NCBI GenBank assembly: GCA_001604065.1
Contig: LVAO01000011.1
Span: 1 to 54,015, forward strand
DNA from: Clostridiales bacterium Firm_09
Lineage (GTDB): Bacteria > Bacillota > Clostridia > Christensenellales > DTU072
Reading direction: 5' to 3'
Length of the DNA: 54,015 nt
A program made the position numbers and the translations under genes. Shown here piece after piece: positions 25,854 through 35,070 of the stretch (position 1 is the stretch's first letter; the number at the start of each line of letters is the position of its first letter). Below the pieces are notes generated by a model. It searched no databases. It was not told the DNA's origin and was given only the letters and a program-made list of their open reading frames with translations.

Positions 25854-25997
25854 GACAGTATTTGTTAAAAGCGCCGTCCTATCGATGAATCCTATTGACC
25901 GCCGTTCGAAGAAGCTGTGCGGCAAATACGTAATTCTGCAAATAAAACCCCGCGGATGATTTCTGCACCGGATTAAAAAAAGCAAAAATCCCGGATA

Positions 25998-26026
25998 TTG
26001 ACACATTATAGGAACAATGGTATAGT
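25998..26026 (+). promoter_or_regulatory. Promoter of the GlpA-like/FGGY/AGPS-like operon
   Basis: TTGACA (25998-26003), 17 nt, TATAGT (26021-26026) with a TGG extended -10. The start near 26033 makes the ATG at 26038 too close for translation and supports the start at 26080. Confidence 0.85.
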
Positions 26027-26079
26027 ATTAAATATGCGTGTCATGTTTTTTTGATTATTTTGCGCGCATAAGGTACATT

Positions 26080-27804
26080 ATGCCTGATATCCGTAAAATT
26101 AAAAGAAAACTAAAAAAAGCCGGCTTCGGTTCAATAGAAGTCTCCGAAAAGCTTGGCGGAGTTTGGCTGCGCGGAGAGCTTGACGAATATGAACAGATCC
26201 TTGAATGCGGCAGACTCGCTGTCGACAAAAAAACTTCCCGCGGGGTCATCAACGATATCAGACTGAAGGGTTATATTCCCGCGCCTATGCGAATTCCATC
26301 TCTGCGGGACAACCTTTATGAAGGGCGTACGCCGGATGTGCTTGTGGTGGGCGGAGGCATTGTAGGCTGCGCCATTGCAAGAGAACTTTCGCGCTATGAC
26401 ATCAATGTCATGCTCGCAGAAAAAGAATATGACATCGCCACCGGACAATCCGCCCGGAACGACGGCATGATCCATGCCGGCATCGACCTGAAGCCGGACA
26501 GCATCAAAGTCAAATACAATATGCGCGGCAACAAACTGTACGACACTTTAAGCAAAGAATTGGACGTGCCTGTCCGCAAAGTAGGACAATATGTTCTTCT
26601 GACAAAAAAATGGCACAAGCTGCTCTATCCCGTTGTCGTTCTGCGCGCCAGAAAAAACAATATCCCCATACGCTATGTATGCCAGAAAGAGTTGGACCGC
26701 AAGATTCCAAAAATCGGCTATCGTCACGGTGCGATGTTTTTTGCGGGAGCAGGAATTGTCAGCCCTTATCTCATGTGCATCGCGCTTGCAGAAAACGCCG
26801 TCCAAAACGGCGCCGAAATTTGTCTGAATACTGCCGTCACGGGAATCGAACATAAGGACGGCAGAATTTTGTCTGTCGCCACCAATCGCGGAACAATTTA
26901 TCCCAAAGTAGTTGTCAATGCCGCGGGCGTCTTTTCGGATGTAATCGCAGAACAGGCAGGAGACAGGCATTTTACCATCCATCCGCGCAAGGGCGTAGAG
27001 GCGATTCTTGATAAAAAAGCTTCCAGAATTACCGATTCCGTCATCGGCAGATTCGCCATGAAATCCTCGACAGGCAAACAACATACAAAAGGCGGCGGCA
27101 TTGTCCGTACGATAGACGGCAACATCCTGATCGGACCCAGCGCCGTCGAAACTCCCGAACGCGAAGACGAATCGACCACCTGCGAAAGTCTGGATGAGGT
27201 CCTTGTCAAACAGCAGGGACTGACCGGAGAACTGACGCGCAGCGATATCATCACCTATTTTGCTGGCACACGCGCGGCAACCTACGAAGAAGAATTCATC
27301 GTAGAAAAAAGCCCTGTCATCCAAAATCTGGTTCAGGCGGCGGGTATCCAGTCTCCGGGAATCACTGCGGCGCCCGCCATTGCAGAAGATATCGCAAAAT
27401 TCTGTACAGAAATCCTTTCCGAAACAAAAAAAATAGAAAAGAAAAAAGATTTCAATCCCATCCGCAAGGGCATCCCCTGCGTACGGGAGCTGCCCATCGA
27501 AGAGCGCGCCGCACTTATCAAAAAGAATCCGGATTATGGCGTCATCGTCTGCCGCTGTGAAGAGATTTCCAAAGGCGAAATTCTGGATGCCATCCGTTCC
27601 CCCATCCCGGCGACAACGCTGGACGCCATCAAACGACGCGTACGTGCGGGCATGGGGCGGTGCCAAGGCGGATTTTGTTCTCCCGTCATCACCCGCATGA
27701 TTGCAGAAGAAACAGGTGTTGGGCTTCTGCACGTCACCAAAAAAGGAGAGGGCAGCGAACTCCTGACAAGCTATACAAAAGAGGTGGCAAATGACAATTT
27801 ATAA
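26080..27804 (+). CDS. GlpA-like FAD oxidoreductase with C-terminal [2Fe-2S] BFD domain
   Basis: 574 aa. A small N-terminal domain (about 1-65) precedes a DAO-fold FAD domain with VLVVGGGIVGCAIARELSRY (FAD motif, about 86-105) and SARNDGMIHAGI. The C-terminus has a BFD-like iron-sulfur domain with Cys491, Cys493, Cys528 and Cys533 (CxC...CX4C). This architecture is that of anaerobic glycerol-3-phosphate dehydrogenase subunit A and related oxidases that pass electrons on to quinone or other carriers. The substrate could be glycerol-3-phosphate or a related glyceryl phosphate. The next gene overlaps by 14 nt. First gene of a five-gene operon; the N-terminal extension is not in E. coli GlpA. Confidence 0.85.
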   Translation: MPDIRKIKRKLKKAGFGSIEVSEKLGGVWLRGELDEYEQILECGRLAVDKKTSRGVINDIRLKGYIPAPMRIPSLRDNLYEGRTPDVLVVGGGIVGCAIARELSRYDINVMLAEKEYDIATGQSARNDGMIHAGIDLKPDSIKVKYNMRGNKLYDTLSKELDVPVRKVGQYVLLTKKWHKLLYPVVVLRARKNNIPIRYVCQKELDRKIPKIGYRHGAMFFAGAGIVSPYLMCIALAENAVQNGAEICLNTAVTGIEHKDGRILSVATNRGTIYPKVVVNAAGVFSDVIAEQAGDRHFTIHPRKGVEAILDKKASRITDSVIGRFAMKSSTGKQHTKGGGIVRTIDGNILIGPSAVETPEREDESTTCESLDEVLVKQQGLTGELTRSDIITYFAGTRAATYEEEFIVEKSPVIQNLVQAAGIQSPGITAAPAIAEDIAKFCTEILSETKKIEKKKDFNPIRKGIPCVRELPIEERAALIKKNPDYGVIVCRCEEISKGEILDAIRSPIPATTLDAIKRRVRAGMGRCQGGFCSPVITRMIAEETGVGLLHVTKKGEGSELLTSYTKEVANDNL

Positions 27805-29029
27805 AGCCGCCGTAATAGGCGGAGGCCCCGCGGGGCTGGCCGCAGCGCTCGCAGCTTCAAAGGGCGGCAAGGTGCTTCTTATCGAGCGTGAGGCAAGGCT
27901 GGGCGGAATCCTGAAACAATGTGTGCATGACGGCTTCGGAGTCATCCGTTTCGGCGAAAAATTGTCGGGCTGCGAATATGCCCAACGGTTCATTGACGAG
28001 GTCAGAAGCAATAAAGAAATCGACATCCGACTTCTGACTTATGTCATTGGCATCAAAAAAAATAAAACTTTTCATATCACCGCAACCTCTTCTTCCGGCA
28101 TCGAAACCTACGAAGCAGAGAACCTGATTCTTGCCAACGGCTGCAGGGAACGTACTGCGCGGCAGGTCAATATTCACGGCACCCGTCCGGCCGGGGTCAT
28201 GACCGCCGGCGTCGCGCAGAATTTCGTCAATCTTCTTGGCGTTCTGCCCGGCAAACGATGCGTCATTTTGGGAAGCGGTGATATCGGTCTGATTATGGCG
28301 AGGCGGCTGACGCTGGAGGGCGCCGAAGTCCTGGGCGTGTACGAAGCAAAAAATACGCCGAGCGGCCTTACCCGCAACATAAGCCAGTGTCTGAACGATT
28401 TCAATATTCCGCTCCATCTGTCCGCTACCGTCAAGCGCGTCTTCGGCAACAAGCGCGTGGAAGCCGTCGAAATCTGCAAGGTGACCGAAAAAATGGAATA
28501 TATCCGCGGAACAGAAGAAATTCTTCCCTGCGACACGCTGATTGTATCGGTGGGCTTGATTCCCGAAAACGAGCTGGCAGAAAGTCTCTCCGTTGAGATC
28601 GACCCGCGCACAAGAGGACCCGTCGTAGACCAGAATATGCAGACAATGCAAGACGGCGTTTACAGTGTCGGCAATGCACTTCATGTCCATGACCTCGTCG
28701 ATTACGTTTCCGAAACCGCCGAAACCGCTGGAAAAGCTTTACTTCAGCCTGCCGCGCCCCGTGAGCTTGTCAAAGTGGACGCCAAGGGTTTTTTATACCT
28801 TGTCCCGCAGCGTCTCGACCTTGCAAGCATAAAGGACAGCACGGTATTTTATTTCCGCACCGCCGTACCGCGCAAAGCGGCAACGCTCACGGTCAGAGCG
28901 AACGGACAGACAATCTATGCCAGAAACTATACCAATCTGAAGCCGCCCGAAATGGAAAAAATCTCCATACCTCTAAAACCAAGAACAGGAGAAAAATTGG
29001 AGTTTATCCTTTCGGATAAGGAGGTCTGA
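27791..29029 (+). CDS. FAD/NAD(P)-dependent oxidoreductase, GlpB/HcnB-like
   Basis: 412 aa. Two dinucleotide-binding motifs: AVIGGGPAGLAAALAAS (about 7-23) for FAD and CVILGSGDIGLIMARRLTLEG (about 157-177) for NAD(P). The GVYSVGNALHVHDLVDYVS block is the typical second FAD motif region of the pyridine nucleotide-disulfide oxidoreductase class without the redox Cys pair. With the GlpA-like and DUF1667 proteins it forms the three-part set commonly seen beside glycerol kinases in Clostridia. It probably passes electrons between NAD(P)H and the GlpA-like partner. AAAGAGGTGG SD, overlap of 14 nt with the previous gene. Confidence 0.85.
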   Translation: MTIYKAAVIGGGPAGLAAALAASKGGKVLLIEREARLGGILKQCVHDGFGVIRFGEKLSGCEYAQRFIDEVRSNKEIDIRLLTYVIGIKKNKTFHITATSSSGIETYEAENLILANGCRERTARQVNIHGTRPAGVMTAGVAQNFVNLLGVLPGKRCVILGSGDIGLIMARRLTLEGAEVLGVYEAKNTPSGLTRNISQCLNDFNIPLHLSATVKRVFGNKRVEAVEICKVTEKMEYIRGTEEILPCDTLIVSVGLIPENELAESLSVEIDPRTRGPVVDQNMQTMQDGVYSVGNALHVHDLVDYVSETAETAGKALLQPAAPRELVKVDAKGFLYLVPQRLDLASIKDSTVFYFRTAVPRKAATLTVRANGQTIYARNYTNLKPPEMEKISIPLKPRTGEKLEFILSDKEV

Positions 29030-29030
29030 G

Positions 29031-29375
29031 ATGGAAGTTGTGTGCATTGTATGCCCTAACGGCTGCCTTCTGCAAGCCGAACAGACTCCGGAAGGTATCA
29101 AAGTGTCCGGAAACAAATGCAAACGCGGAGCCGCGTTTGCAATAGAAGAACTGACCGCGCCTAAGCGCAGCCTAACCACCACCGTCGCCACATGCTTCAA
29201 GGACATGCCCGTTGTCCCTGTCCGGACGGACGGCGAAATTCCCAAAGAAAAAATCTTCGAACTGATGTCCTTCCTGAAAACCCTCAGAGCAGAACGCCGC
29301 TATAAAATGGGCGAAATCCTTGCATCCGATATACTTGGAACGGGCGTCAATATCATTGTTACGTGCGACATGTAA
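29031..29375 (+). CDS. DUF1667 family protein
   Basis: 114 aa. The N-terminal Cys motif Cys5, Cys8, Cys12 and Cys30 (CX2CX3CX17C) is the DUF1667 signature and likely binds an iron-sulfur cluster or zinc. The rest has TTTVATCFKDMPVVPVRTDGEIPK, typical of the family. It appears as third partner of GlpA- and GlpB-like flavoproteins in many Clostridia, in the place that GlpC has in E. coli. It starts 1 nt after the preceding stop with an AAGGAGGT SD. Electron-transfer role is inferred. Confidence 0.88.
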   Translation: MEVVCIVCPNGCLLQAEQTPEGIKVSGNKCKRGAAFAIEELTAPKRSLTTTVATCFKDMPVVPVRTDGEIPKEKIFELMSFLKTLRAERRYKMGEILASDILGTGVNIIVTCDM

Positions 29376-29454
29376 AATAAATAAAATAACACAGTGCTTC
29401 CTGCCTTTTTTCCGCCGTTATTTTATAAGGTCATATAAGAGGAGGATATGAATT

Positions 29455-30972
29455 ATGAAAACCGTACTAACAATAGACTGCGGCACACAGAGCATCCGCG
29501 CAATGCTTTTTGATGAAAAGGGCGTTCTGATCGGCAAGGCAAAAGAAGTTTTTGAACCCTATTTTTCTGTTCAGGAAGGTTTCGCCGAACAAGAACCTTC
29601 TCTCTATTGGGAAAGACTCTGCGCCGCAACGCAATCATTAAAAAAAGATTATCCCGATGTTTGGGAAACCATATCGGCTGTTTCGGTTACCTCAATGCGC
29701 GATGTAGGCATCTGCCTTGATAAAGACAAAAAACCCCTTCGTCCATGCATCCTTTGGATGGACAGACGCAAGGCAAAATGTGAATACAAACTCCCCCTCA
29801 AATCCCGTCTGATTTTCAAGATCAGTGGCATGGATGACGTCATCAGAAAAAACCAGATCGAATGCAAGAGCAACTGGATACGTGAAAACGAGCCTGAAAT
29901 CTGGGACAAAACAGACAAATATGTGCAGCTCTCCACTTATATTACTTATCTGCTCTGCGGCAGGCTGATGGACAGCGTCGCCTCAACCATCGGACATATT
30001 CCTTTCAACTATAAGGCAAAAAAATGGATGGGACCCAACCATTTCCAGATGCCCGTATTGCAACTGGATCAGAGCAAGCTTTATGAACTGGTTGATCCCG
30101 GAACAGAATTCGGAAAAATAACCGCCGAAGCTGCGGCGGCCACCGGCATCAGAGAAGGTCTGCCTCTCATTGCCGCGGGCTCCGACAAAGGCTGTGAAAC
30201 GCTGGGCACAGGCTCCATTGCTCCCAATACGGCAAGTCTCAGCTTCGGGACAACCGCCACCATCCAAATCACTACAGAAAAATACGTCGAACCGATCACC
30301 TTCCTCCCTGCCTATCCCGCGGTTTATCCCAATCGCTACAATCCGGAAATCATGGTTGTGCGCGGATACTGGATGCTGACCTGGTTCTTGAAGGAATTTC
30401 TCAACAAATCGCCCTCCGAAGGCTATGAGCGTGTTTTGGACAAACAGCTTAAGACCGTTCCGCCCTGCTGCGAAGGCCTTTTTGCACAACCCTATTGGGG
30501 CGCCTGCCTCCGTTATCCTGAGTCCAAAGGTGCGCTCATCGGCTTTTGCGAAAGCCACACGATGCTGCATGTCTACCGTGCGCTCATTGAGGGGATCGGT
30601 TTTGCGCTCTATGACGGCATGCTGTCGCTGCAAAAAAAGTCGGGAACAAAAGTGACCAAACTGGCCGTATCCGGCGGCGGCGCGCGAAGCGACGAAGTAT
30701 GCCAGATGACGGCGGACATGTTCGGGCTGCCTGTTGTACGCGTGCAGACATACGAAACCAGCGGCCTTGGCGCGGCGATCTGCGCGTTTGCGGGTCTGGG
30801 TGTTTATCGGGATTTTGACGAGGCGATGCGCAATATGGTACACGTCACGGATGAATTCAGGCCCAATCCGGAAGTGCATGCAATCTATAAGAGTTTTTAC
30901 AATAATGTATACCGAAAAAGCTACAAACGGCTTCAACCCATTTTCTTCGATATCAGACGTCAATGCAAATAG
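29455..30972 (+). CDS. FGGY-family carbohydrate kinase
   Basis: 505 aa. N-terminal phosphate loop LTIDCGTQSIRAMLFDEKG, CILWMDRRKAKCE, and the C-terminal FGGY signature LAVSGGGARSDEVCQMTADMFGLPV plus TYETSGLGAAICAFAGLG. The family phosphorylates glycerol, pentuloses and other polyols with ATP. The N-terminus differs from classical glycerol kinase (DQGTTSSRA), so the substrate is uncertain. A strong AGAGGAGG SD precedes it; the AGPS-like gene follows after 12 nt. Its operon partners suggest a glyceryl or polyol substrate that is then oxidised at the phosphate stage. Confidence 0.88.
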   Translation: MKTVLTIDCGTQSIRAMLFDEKGVLIGKAKEVFEPYFSVQEGFAEQEPSLYWERLCAATQSLKKDYPDVWETISAVSVTSMRDVGICLDKDKKPLRPCILWMDRRKAKCEYKLPLKSRLIFKISGMDDVIRKNQIECKSNWIRENEPEIWDKTDKYVQLSTYITYLLCGRLMDSVASTIGHIPFNYKAKKWMGPNHFQMPVLQLDQSKLYELVDPGTEFGKITAEAAAATGIREGLPLIAAGSDKGCETLGTGSIAPNTASLSFGTTATIQITTEKYVEPITFLPAYPAVYPNRYNPEIMVVRGYWMLTWFLKEFLNKSPSEGYERVLDKQLKTVPPCCEGLFAQPYWGACLRYPESKGALIGFCESHTMLHVYRALIEGIGFALYDGMLSLQKKSGTKVTKLAVSGGGARSDEVCQMTADMFGLPVVRVQTYETSGLGAAICAFAGLGVYRDFDEAMRNMVHVTDEFRPNPEVHAIYKSFYNNVYRKSYKRLQPIFFDIRRQCK

Positions 30973-30984
30973 GAGGTTATTTTC

Positions 30985-32721
30985 ATGTCAAAACCCTATA
31001 AAGGCTTCCGCCCGGACTGGCAGGAGAAGCGTGCGCCGGAAGGCAGTTACCGAAGCATATTAAAATGGGGCGATCCGGATTTCTTCAAAGTGCCAAAAGA
31101 AAAGCTCTACAAGATGATGAAGGAGCAATTTCAAATGACAGATGAGGATTTCCGCACGCCCAAAGAATGCGGATACGAACAGGTGGATTTCGATATCCCG
31201 CCCAGACTCAATGAAGCGCAGATCGATAAGTTCCGCGAAATCGTTGGCGCAGAAAACGTGCGGACAGACTGTTACAGCAGGCTTTCGGTTGCCTACGGCA
31301 AGACAATGCATGATCTGATGCGTCTCCGCAAGCATATTGTGGAGAATGTGCCGGACATCGTAATTTATCCTTCGGACGCAAGCGAAATTGAGAAAATTGT
31401 CGAGTTCTGCAATCAGGAGATCATTCCCATCTATGTTTACGGAGGCGGATCTTCGGTTACCCGCGGGGTCGAATGTATGAAAGGCGGCATTTCTCTGGAT
31501 ATGCGGCCACGCTTCAACAAAGTTATCAAGTTCAATGAAACCAATCAGACCATTACGGTGCAGGCGGGCATGAGCGGGCCGGATCTGGAAAGAACGCTTA
31601 ACGAAGCACCCGAGAGATTCGGCGCAAAACGCCGATACACTTGCGGACACTTTCCGCAGTCATTTGAATACAGCTCCGTCGGCGGTTGGACCGTCACCCG
31701 CGGCGCAGGGCAGAACAGCACATATTATGGCAAGATAGAACATATTGTTCTGGGTCAGGAATATGTGACGCCGGCAGGAAAAATTGTTACCGATGACTAT
31801 GCCGCCAAAGCGACAGGACCGGACATCAATCAGATCATGATGGGAAGCGAAGGCGCCTACGGTATTCTGACCCATGTGACGCTGCGCATCTTCCGCTTCA
31901 TGCCCGAAAACCATTTCAAATTTTCCTTCATGTTCCACAACTGGGAGGATGCACAGGCCGCGGCGCGGGAGATCATGCAATCACAGTTTGGTTTTCCCTC
32001 TGTATTCCGCCTTTCGGATGCAGAAGAAACCGAAGTCATGATGCAGCTTTACGGCATAGACGACATTCCCGTACTGGGCAAAATTCTCAAGGCGCGCGGA
32101 TATCTGCCCATGCAGCGGTGCCTGTTTTTAGGTTTCACAGACGGAGAAAGGGGATTCTGCAAGAACGTCGCTCGCAACGTCAAAGAAATCTGCCGAAGCT
32201 ACAATGCCATGAATCTGACGAGCATACCCGTATCTGCCTGGGAAAAAGGGCGTTTCAACGATCCTTATCTTCGCGACTCCATGCAGGATTTCGGCATCAT
32301 GACCGATACATTGGAGTGCTCTGTCAACTGGGACAATATGTCCTATGTCCATAAGACCGTACGCGAGTACTGTAAATCGCGCCCCAACACGATATGCACG
32401 ACGCATATGTCGCATGTCTATCCGCAGGGCGCGAATCTCTATTTCATCTTCATCGCAAAAATGACCGAATTGGACGATTATCTGTCTTACCATCGCGGCA
32501 TACTGGATGCCATCCAGAAGTCCGGCGCCGCAATCAGCCACCATCATGGCATCGGCAAAATGTTCGCGCCGTGGCTGGAAGGGCAAATCGGCACCAATCA
32601 GATGGAAATCTTCAAAGCTCTCAAACGTCACTTTGACCCCAATAATATCATGAATCCGGGCGGAACCCTGGGCCTGGATCTGTCGGAACAAGAAAAACGG
32701 TTCATCCGACCCAAATGGTGA
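30985..32721 (+). CDS. FAD-binding oxidase, alkyl-DHAP synthase (AGPS)-like
   Basis: 578 aa. The PCMH-type FAD domain (about 115-300) has IPIYVYGGGSSVTRGVE as the FAD-pyrophosphate loop. The C-terminal cap carries the YPQGANLYF block and SHHHGIGK (His519-His521) followed by FDPNNIMNPGGTLG. The HHHG motif and neighbouring Tyr block are hallmarks of alkyldihydroxyacetonephosphate synthase, the enzyme that swaps the acyl chain of acyl-DHAP for an alkyl chain in ether-lipid synthesis. Related bacterial proteins may have other substrates. An AGGAGG SD precedes it, and a bidirectional terminator follows. Its presence beside a kinase and GlpA-like enzymes is unusual. Confidence 0.82.
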   Translation: MSKPYKGFRPDWQEKRAPEGSYRSILKWGDPDFFKVPKEKLYKMMKEQFQMTDEDFRTPKECGYEQVDFDIPPRLNEAQIDKFREIVGAENVRTDCYSRLSVAYGKTMHDLMRLRKHIVENVPDIVIYPSDASEIEKIVEFCNQEIIPIYVYGGGSSVTRGVECMKGGISLDMRPRFNKVIKFNETNQTITVQAGMSGPDLERTLNEAPERFGAKRRYTCGHFPQSFEYSSVGGWTVTRGAGQNSTYYGKIEHIVLGQEYVTPAGKIVTDDYAAKATGPDINQIMMGSEGAYGILTHVTLRIFRFMPENHFKFSFMFHNWEDAQAAAREIMQSQFGFPSVFRLSDAEETEVMMQLYGIDDIPVLGKILKARGYLPMQRCLFLGFTDGERGFCKNVARNVKEICRSYNAMNLTSIPVSAWEKGRFNDPYLRDSMQDFGIMTDTLECSVNWDNMSYVHKTVREYCKSRPNTICTTHMSHVYPQGANLYFIFIAKMTELDDYLSYHRGILDAIQKSGAAISHHHGIGKMFAPWLEGQIGTNQMEIFKALKRHFDPNNIMNPGGTLGLDLSEQEKRFIRPKW

Positions 32722-32740
32722 TACAAGCCAATGCGAAACA

Positions 32741-32768
32741 AAGGGGCTGTCTCAAAAGACAGCCCCTT
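32741..32768 (+). terminator. Bidirectional terminator hairpin
   Basis: A perfect 12-bp stem (32741-32752 with 32757-32768) and CAAA loop between the converging AGPS-like and DUF4364 genes. Both T tails are modest. Confidence 0.75.
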
Positions 32769-32888
32769 GTTTATCCAAGGTATTCGTTTCAAAAAAACGT
32801 TAATCTTCATGCTTATGCAAAAAATGACCTTTTGCACATCGAAGATCATTTTGTTGAAGCCGGTCATATAACGGCCGCCAGGAATTTT

Positions 32889-33413
32889 TTAGTCTTCTAC
32901 CAGTATATCATGCAGCGCCTGGTAGACCTCATGCGCTTTGCCGCTCCAGCTGTTGTAGACAGAAGCCGCTACCGAGCGGGAAGGGACAACCAGTTTGATA
33001 TCCAGGAGCGGCTGAGAAACCTGCAGAATCTTGAGACTGACCGTAAAGGTACTGTCGCTGTTGCGGTAATAATCCGCCACAAATTCCTGCTGCTTGCGAT
33101 AATCCAGACGATGATTGCGCACATATTCTGCGACTTCCTCCTGCACGGAGAGGGCGATGTCGTTATAAAAATGAGCAAGGCAGGTTCGGCCATCCGTTGT
33201 CAGCGCGATCATCGGATTGCCGTTGTTGCCTACACGGGTGATAAAACCGCTCTTCAACAGTTCGTGAATGATCTGCTTGCAGAAAAGATACGGCACCCAA
33301 TTGTTGTCCATAGAGCAAATCTGCAACAGAATCTCTTCATTGACTGCCATTTCGAGTTTGTCCAGCACAAAAAGTACAAGCAATTTATTGTTGGTGGTTT
33401 CGTCGTGTATCAT
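32889..33413 (-). CDS. DUF4364 family protein
   Basis: 174 aa. The start at 33413 was chosen because the family begins MxxDTxxNKLLxLFxLDK and because GCAGAGG lies just upstream; the frame stays open to 33530. The first 80 residues look like a winged helix (NEEILLQICS...KQIIHELLKSGFI), and the rest is the family-specific domain. DUF4364 proteins are widespread single-copy proteins of Clostridia and may act as transcription regulators, but no target is known. A single-gene unit between terminators. Confidence 0.85.
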   Translation of the reverse strand: MIHDETTNNKLLVLFVLDKLEMAVNEEILLQICSMDNNWVPYLFCKQIIHELLKSGFITRVGNNGNPMIALTTDGRTCLAHFYNDIALSVQEEVAEYVRNHRLDYRKQQEFVADYYRNSDSTFTVSLKILQVSQPLLDIKLVVPSRSVAASVYNSWSGKAHEVYQALHDILVED

Positions 33414-33469
33414 AGCCTCTGCAACCCTGATTCTTTGGTAAAGGTCAAACGTTTTTCCCTTGGACAACA

Positions 33470-33478
33470 AGTATACCA
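33470..33478 (-). promoter_or_regulatory. Extended -10 promoter of the DUF4364 gene
   Basis: Minus strand TGGTATACT, 57 nt before the start codon; the -35 region (AGAACA) is poor. Confidence 0.5.
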
Positions 33479-33501
33479 TAAAAAATGAAAAATGTTCTGG
33501 C

Positions 33502-33539
33502 AAGCAAAAAATAACCCCCCGAAAATACAATTTTCGGGG
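33502..33539 (-). terminator. Terminator of the M20 peptidase gene
   Basis: A 10-bp stem CCCCGAAAAT/ATTTTCGGGG (33517-33526 with 33530-33539), followed on the minus strand by GGTTATTTTTTGC. Confidence 0.85.
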
Positions 33540-33598
33540 AGCATCAATACAATATATAGTGGTACGGATTTCCCTTTATACACTAATGCAAAGATGCA

Positions 33599-35047
33599 TC
33601 AGAAACAGGTATTTTCATACAGGCGCAAAAAGAAAAGAGTACCCTGTCTGAGGCTTTCTACACTTTGTCTTTCGTTCTCGGCGTGAATGCGGTTTGCGTC
33701 ATCCTCGGTTTTTTCAAACGGCGTAAAACGAAAGACCTGATCCGTCAGATTGTAATAATATTTTGCATCGCTAGCCGCAATAAAGGGATAAGGCGCAACA
33801 ACATAACCGGGAAAGACTTCGCGGATCGTCCGCTCCAAGGCACCGTATGCCTTGCCGTCAATGGAAGAAACGGGAGAAGGATCGCGGTAGCCATCCTCTA
33901 TGGATACTTTCACTTTCTTCCCGACCAAATCCTGAATATAAGCGCGCGTTTCTTCGGCCGTATCTCCGGTATTCAGGCGGCAATTTATGTTTGCATAAGC
34001 CTTGGTGGGAAGCGTGTTGGGCGTGTGCGCGCCCTGTGTCTGGGTTGCCGCCATCGTTGTGCGTACAATGCCATTGGTGAAGGGGCTGACAACACTCAGC
34101 ACCCACTTCAACAAGGGCGAAAGAACATCGCGGTTGACAAAGATAAATCTGTAGACAAATTTCATATGCGGCGCCAAACTTTTTATCATCTGTTTGACGG
34201 GCAGTGTCCAGCGTGTCCTTTTGGGATTATGCTCGATCTCGCAGATGGCCTCGGCAAGTATCCCCACCGATGTTCTGCGAGCCGGCGTCGCGGCGTGTCC
34301 ACCCGGTTTTTCTACTTCCAGCCTGATATCAGCATATCCCTTTTCACAGGTACCGATGAGCGCAATTTTATTGTTGATGCCAAAGATTTTTCCGTCCAGA
34401 ATCGTGCCGCCTTCGTCGATAACGTACTCCAGCCGCACACCTCTTTTTTCCAGATAAGCAGAAATCTGCAAGGCGCCCTCTTTGCCGGTCAATTCTTCGT
34501 CATGCCCGAAGCAAAAATAAATGCTGCGTCTGGGTTCCCTTCCTTCGTGAAGCAGGAGTTCCAAACCTTCCAGCGCAACAATCATCTGGGATTTCATATC
34601 CTGTGAACCACGGCCGTAAAGATACCCGTCCTTGATGATCCCGCTGAAGGGAGGCACTTCCCACCCTTCCTCCGGTGCCGGTACAACATCCTGATGAGCC
34701 AATATTGCGGCGGGAAGCAACGATTCATCCCTGCCGCGTATAAAATAGAGGACGGCATATTGATTAATGTTGATTTTTTCGGCACGGGCAGCAATCAGGG
34801 GATACGTCTTTTCCAAATATTTTTGGTACTGAAGAAAAACTGAGCCGTCCATATCGTTGTGCTTCATTGAAACGGTAGGTATTTGCACCGCGCCAGCAAG
34901 ATGCGCCGCGACTTTTTGTATGTCAATATCCCGGGGCGTATAATCTGTCTTACATATGGGCTTGGGACGCACCATAAGCGTCCTTATTACCATAAACAGT
35001 ATCAGGGCACCCAGCATCGATAAAATAATGATCCAAAACGGATGCAT
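33599..35047 (-). CDS. Membrane-anchored M20 family peptidase (carboxypeptidase S/PM20D1-like)
   Basis: 482 aa. One N-terminal membrane helix (about 4-26), then an M20 zinc aminoacylase or peptidase: LAHQDVVPAPEEGW (metal His and catalytic Asp), YGRGSQDMKSQ, CFGHDEELTGKEGA (catalytic Glu pair), and RIHAENE near the end. A dimerisation insert lies in the middle. The M20 family removes amino acids or acyl groups from small peptides or N-acyl amino acids. The membrane anchor and the long insert fit the carboxypeptidase S/PM20D1 group. ATG at 35047 has AAAGAGGT upstream; an in-frame TTG at 35071 is less likely. Own promoter and terminator. Confidence 0.88.
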   Translation of the reverse strand: MHPFWIIILSMLGALILFMVIRTLMVRPKPICKTDYTPRDIDIQKVAAHLAGAVQIPTVSMKHNDMDGSVFLQYQKYLEKTYPLIAARAEKININQYAVLYFIRGRDESLLPAAILAHQDVVPAPEEGWEVPPFSGIIKDGYLYGRGSQDMKSQMIVALEGLELLLHEGREPRRSIYFCFGHDEELTGKEGALQISAYLEKRGVRLEYVIDEGGTILDGKIFGINNKIALIGTCEKGYADIRLEVEKPGGHAATPARRTSVGILAEAICEIEHNPKRTRWTLPVKQMIKSLAPHMKFVYRFIFVNRDVLSPLLKWVLSVVSPFTNGIVRTTMAATQTQGAHTPNTLPTKAYANINCRLNTGDTAEETRAYIQDLVGKKVKVSIEDGYRDPSPVSSIDGKAYGALERTIREVFPGYVVAPYPFIAASDAKYYYNLTDQVFRFTPFEKTEDDANRIHAENERQSVESLRQGTLFFLRLYENTCF

Positions 35048-35070
35048 CGGAAATACCTCTTTTTTTTTCA

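Larger units (their letters stand above)
25738..26079. other. Divergent intergenic region between comEC and the GlpA-like operon
   Basis: 342 nt holding two divergent promoters (25825-25853 minus, 25998-26026 plus). Between them I see no further gene or recognisable regulator site. Confidence 0.5.

Noticed and set aside
26548-27732. 394-aa frame opposite the GlpA-like gene
   Set aside because: Antisense of a clearly recognisable flavoprotein, rich in Cys, Phe and Asp, without homology that I can see. Long antisense frames recur in this genome because of codon bias.
29983-30963. 326-aa minus-strand frame
   Set aside because: Antisense of the FGGY kinase gene.
33665-34606. 313-aa plus-strand frame
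   Set aside because: Antisense of the M20 peptidase, whose motifs are complete on the minus strand.
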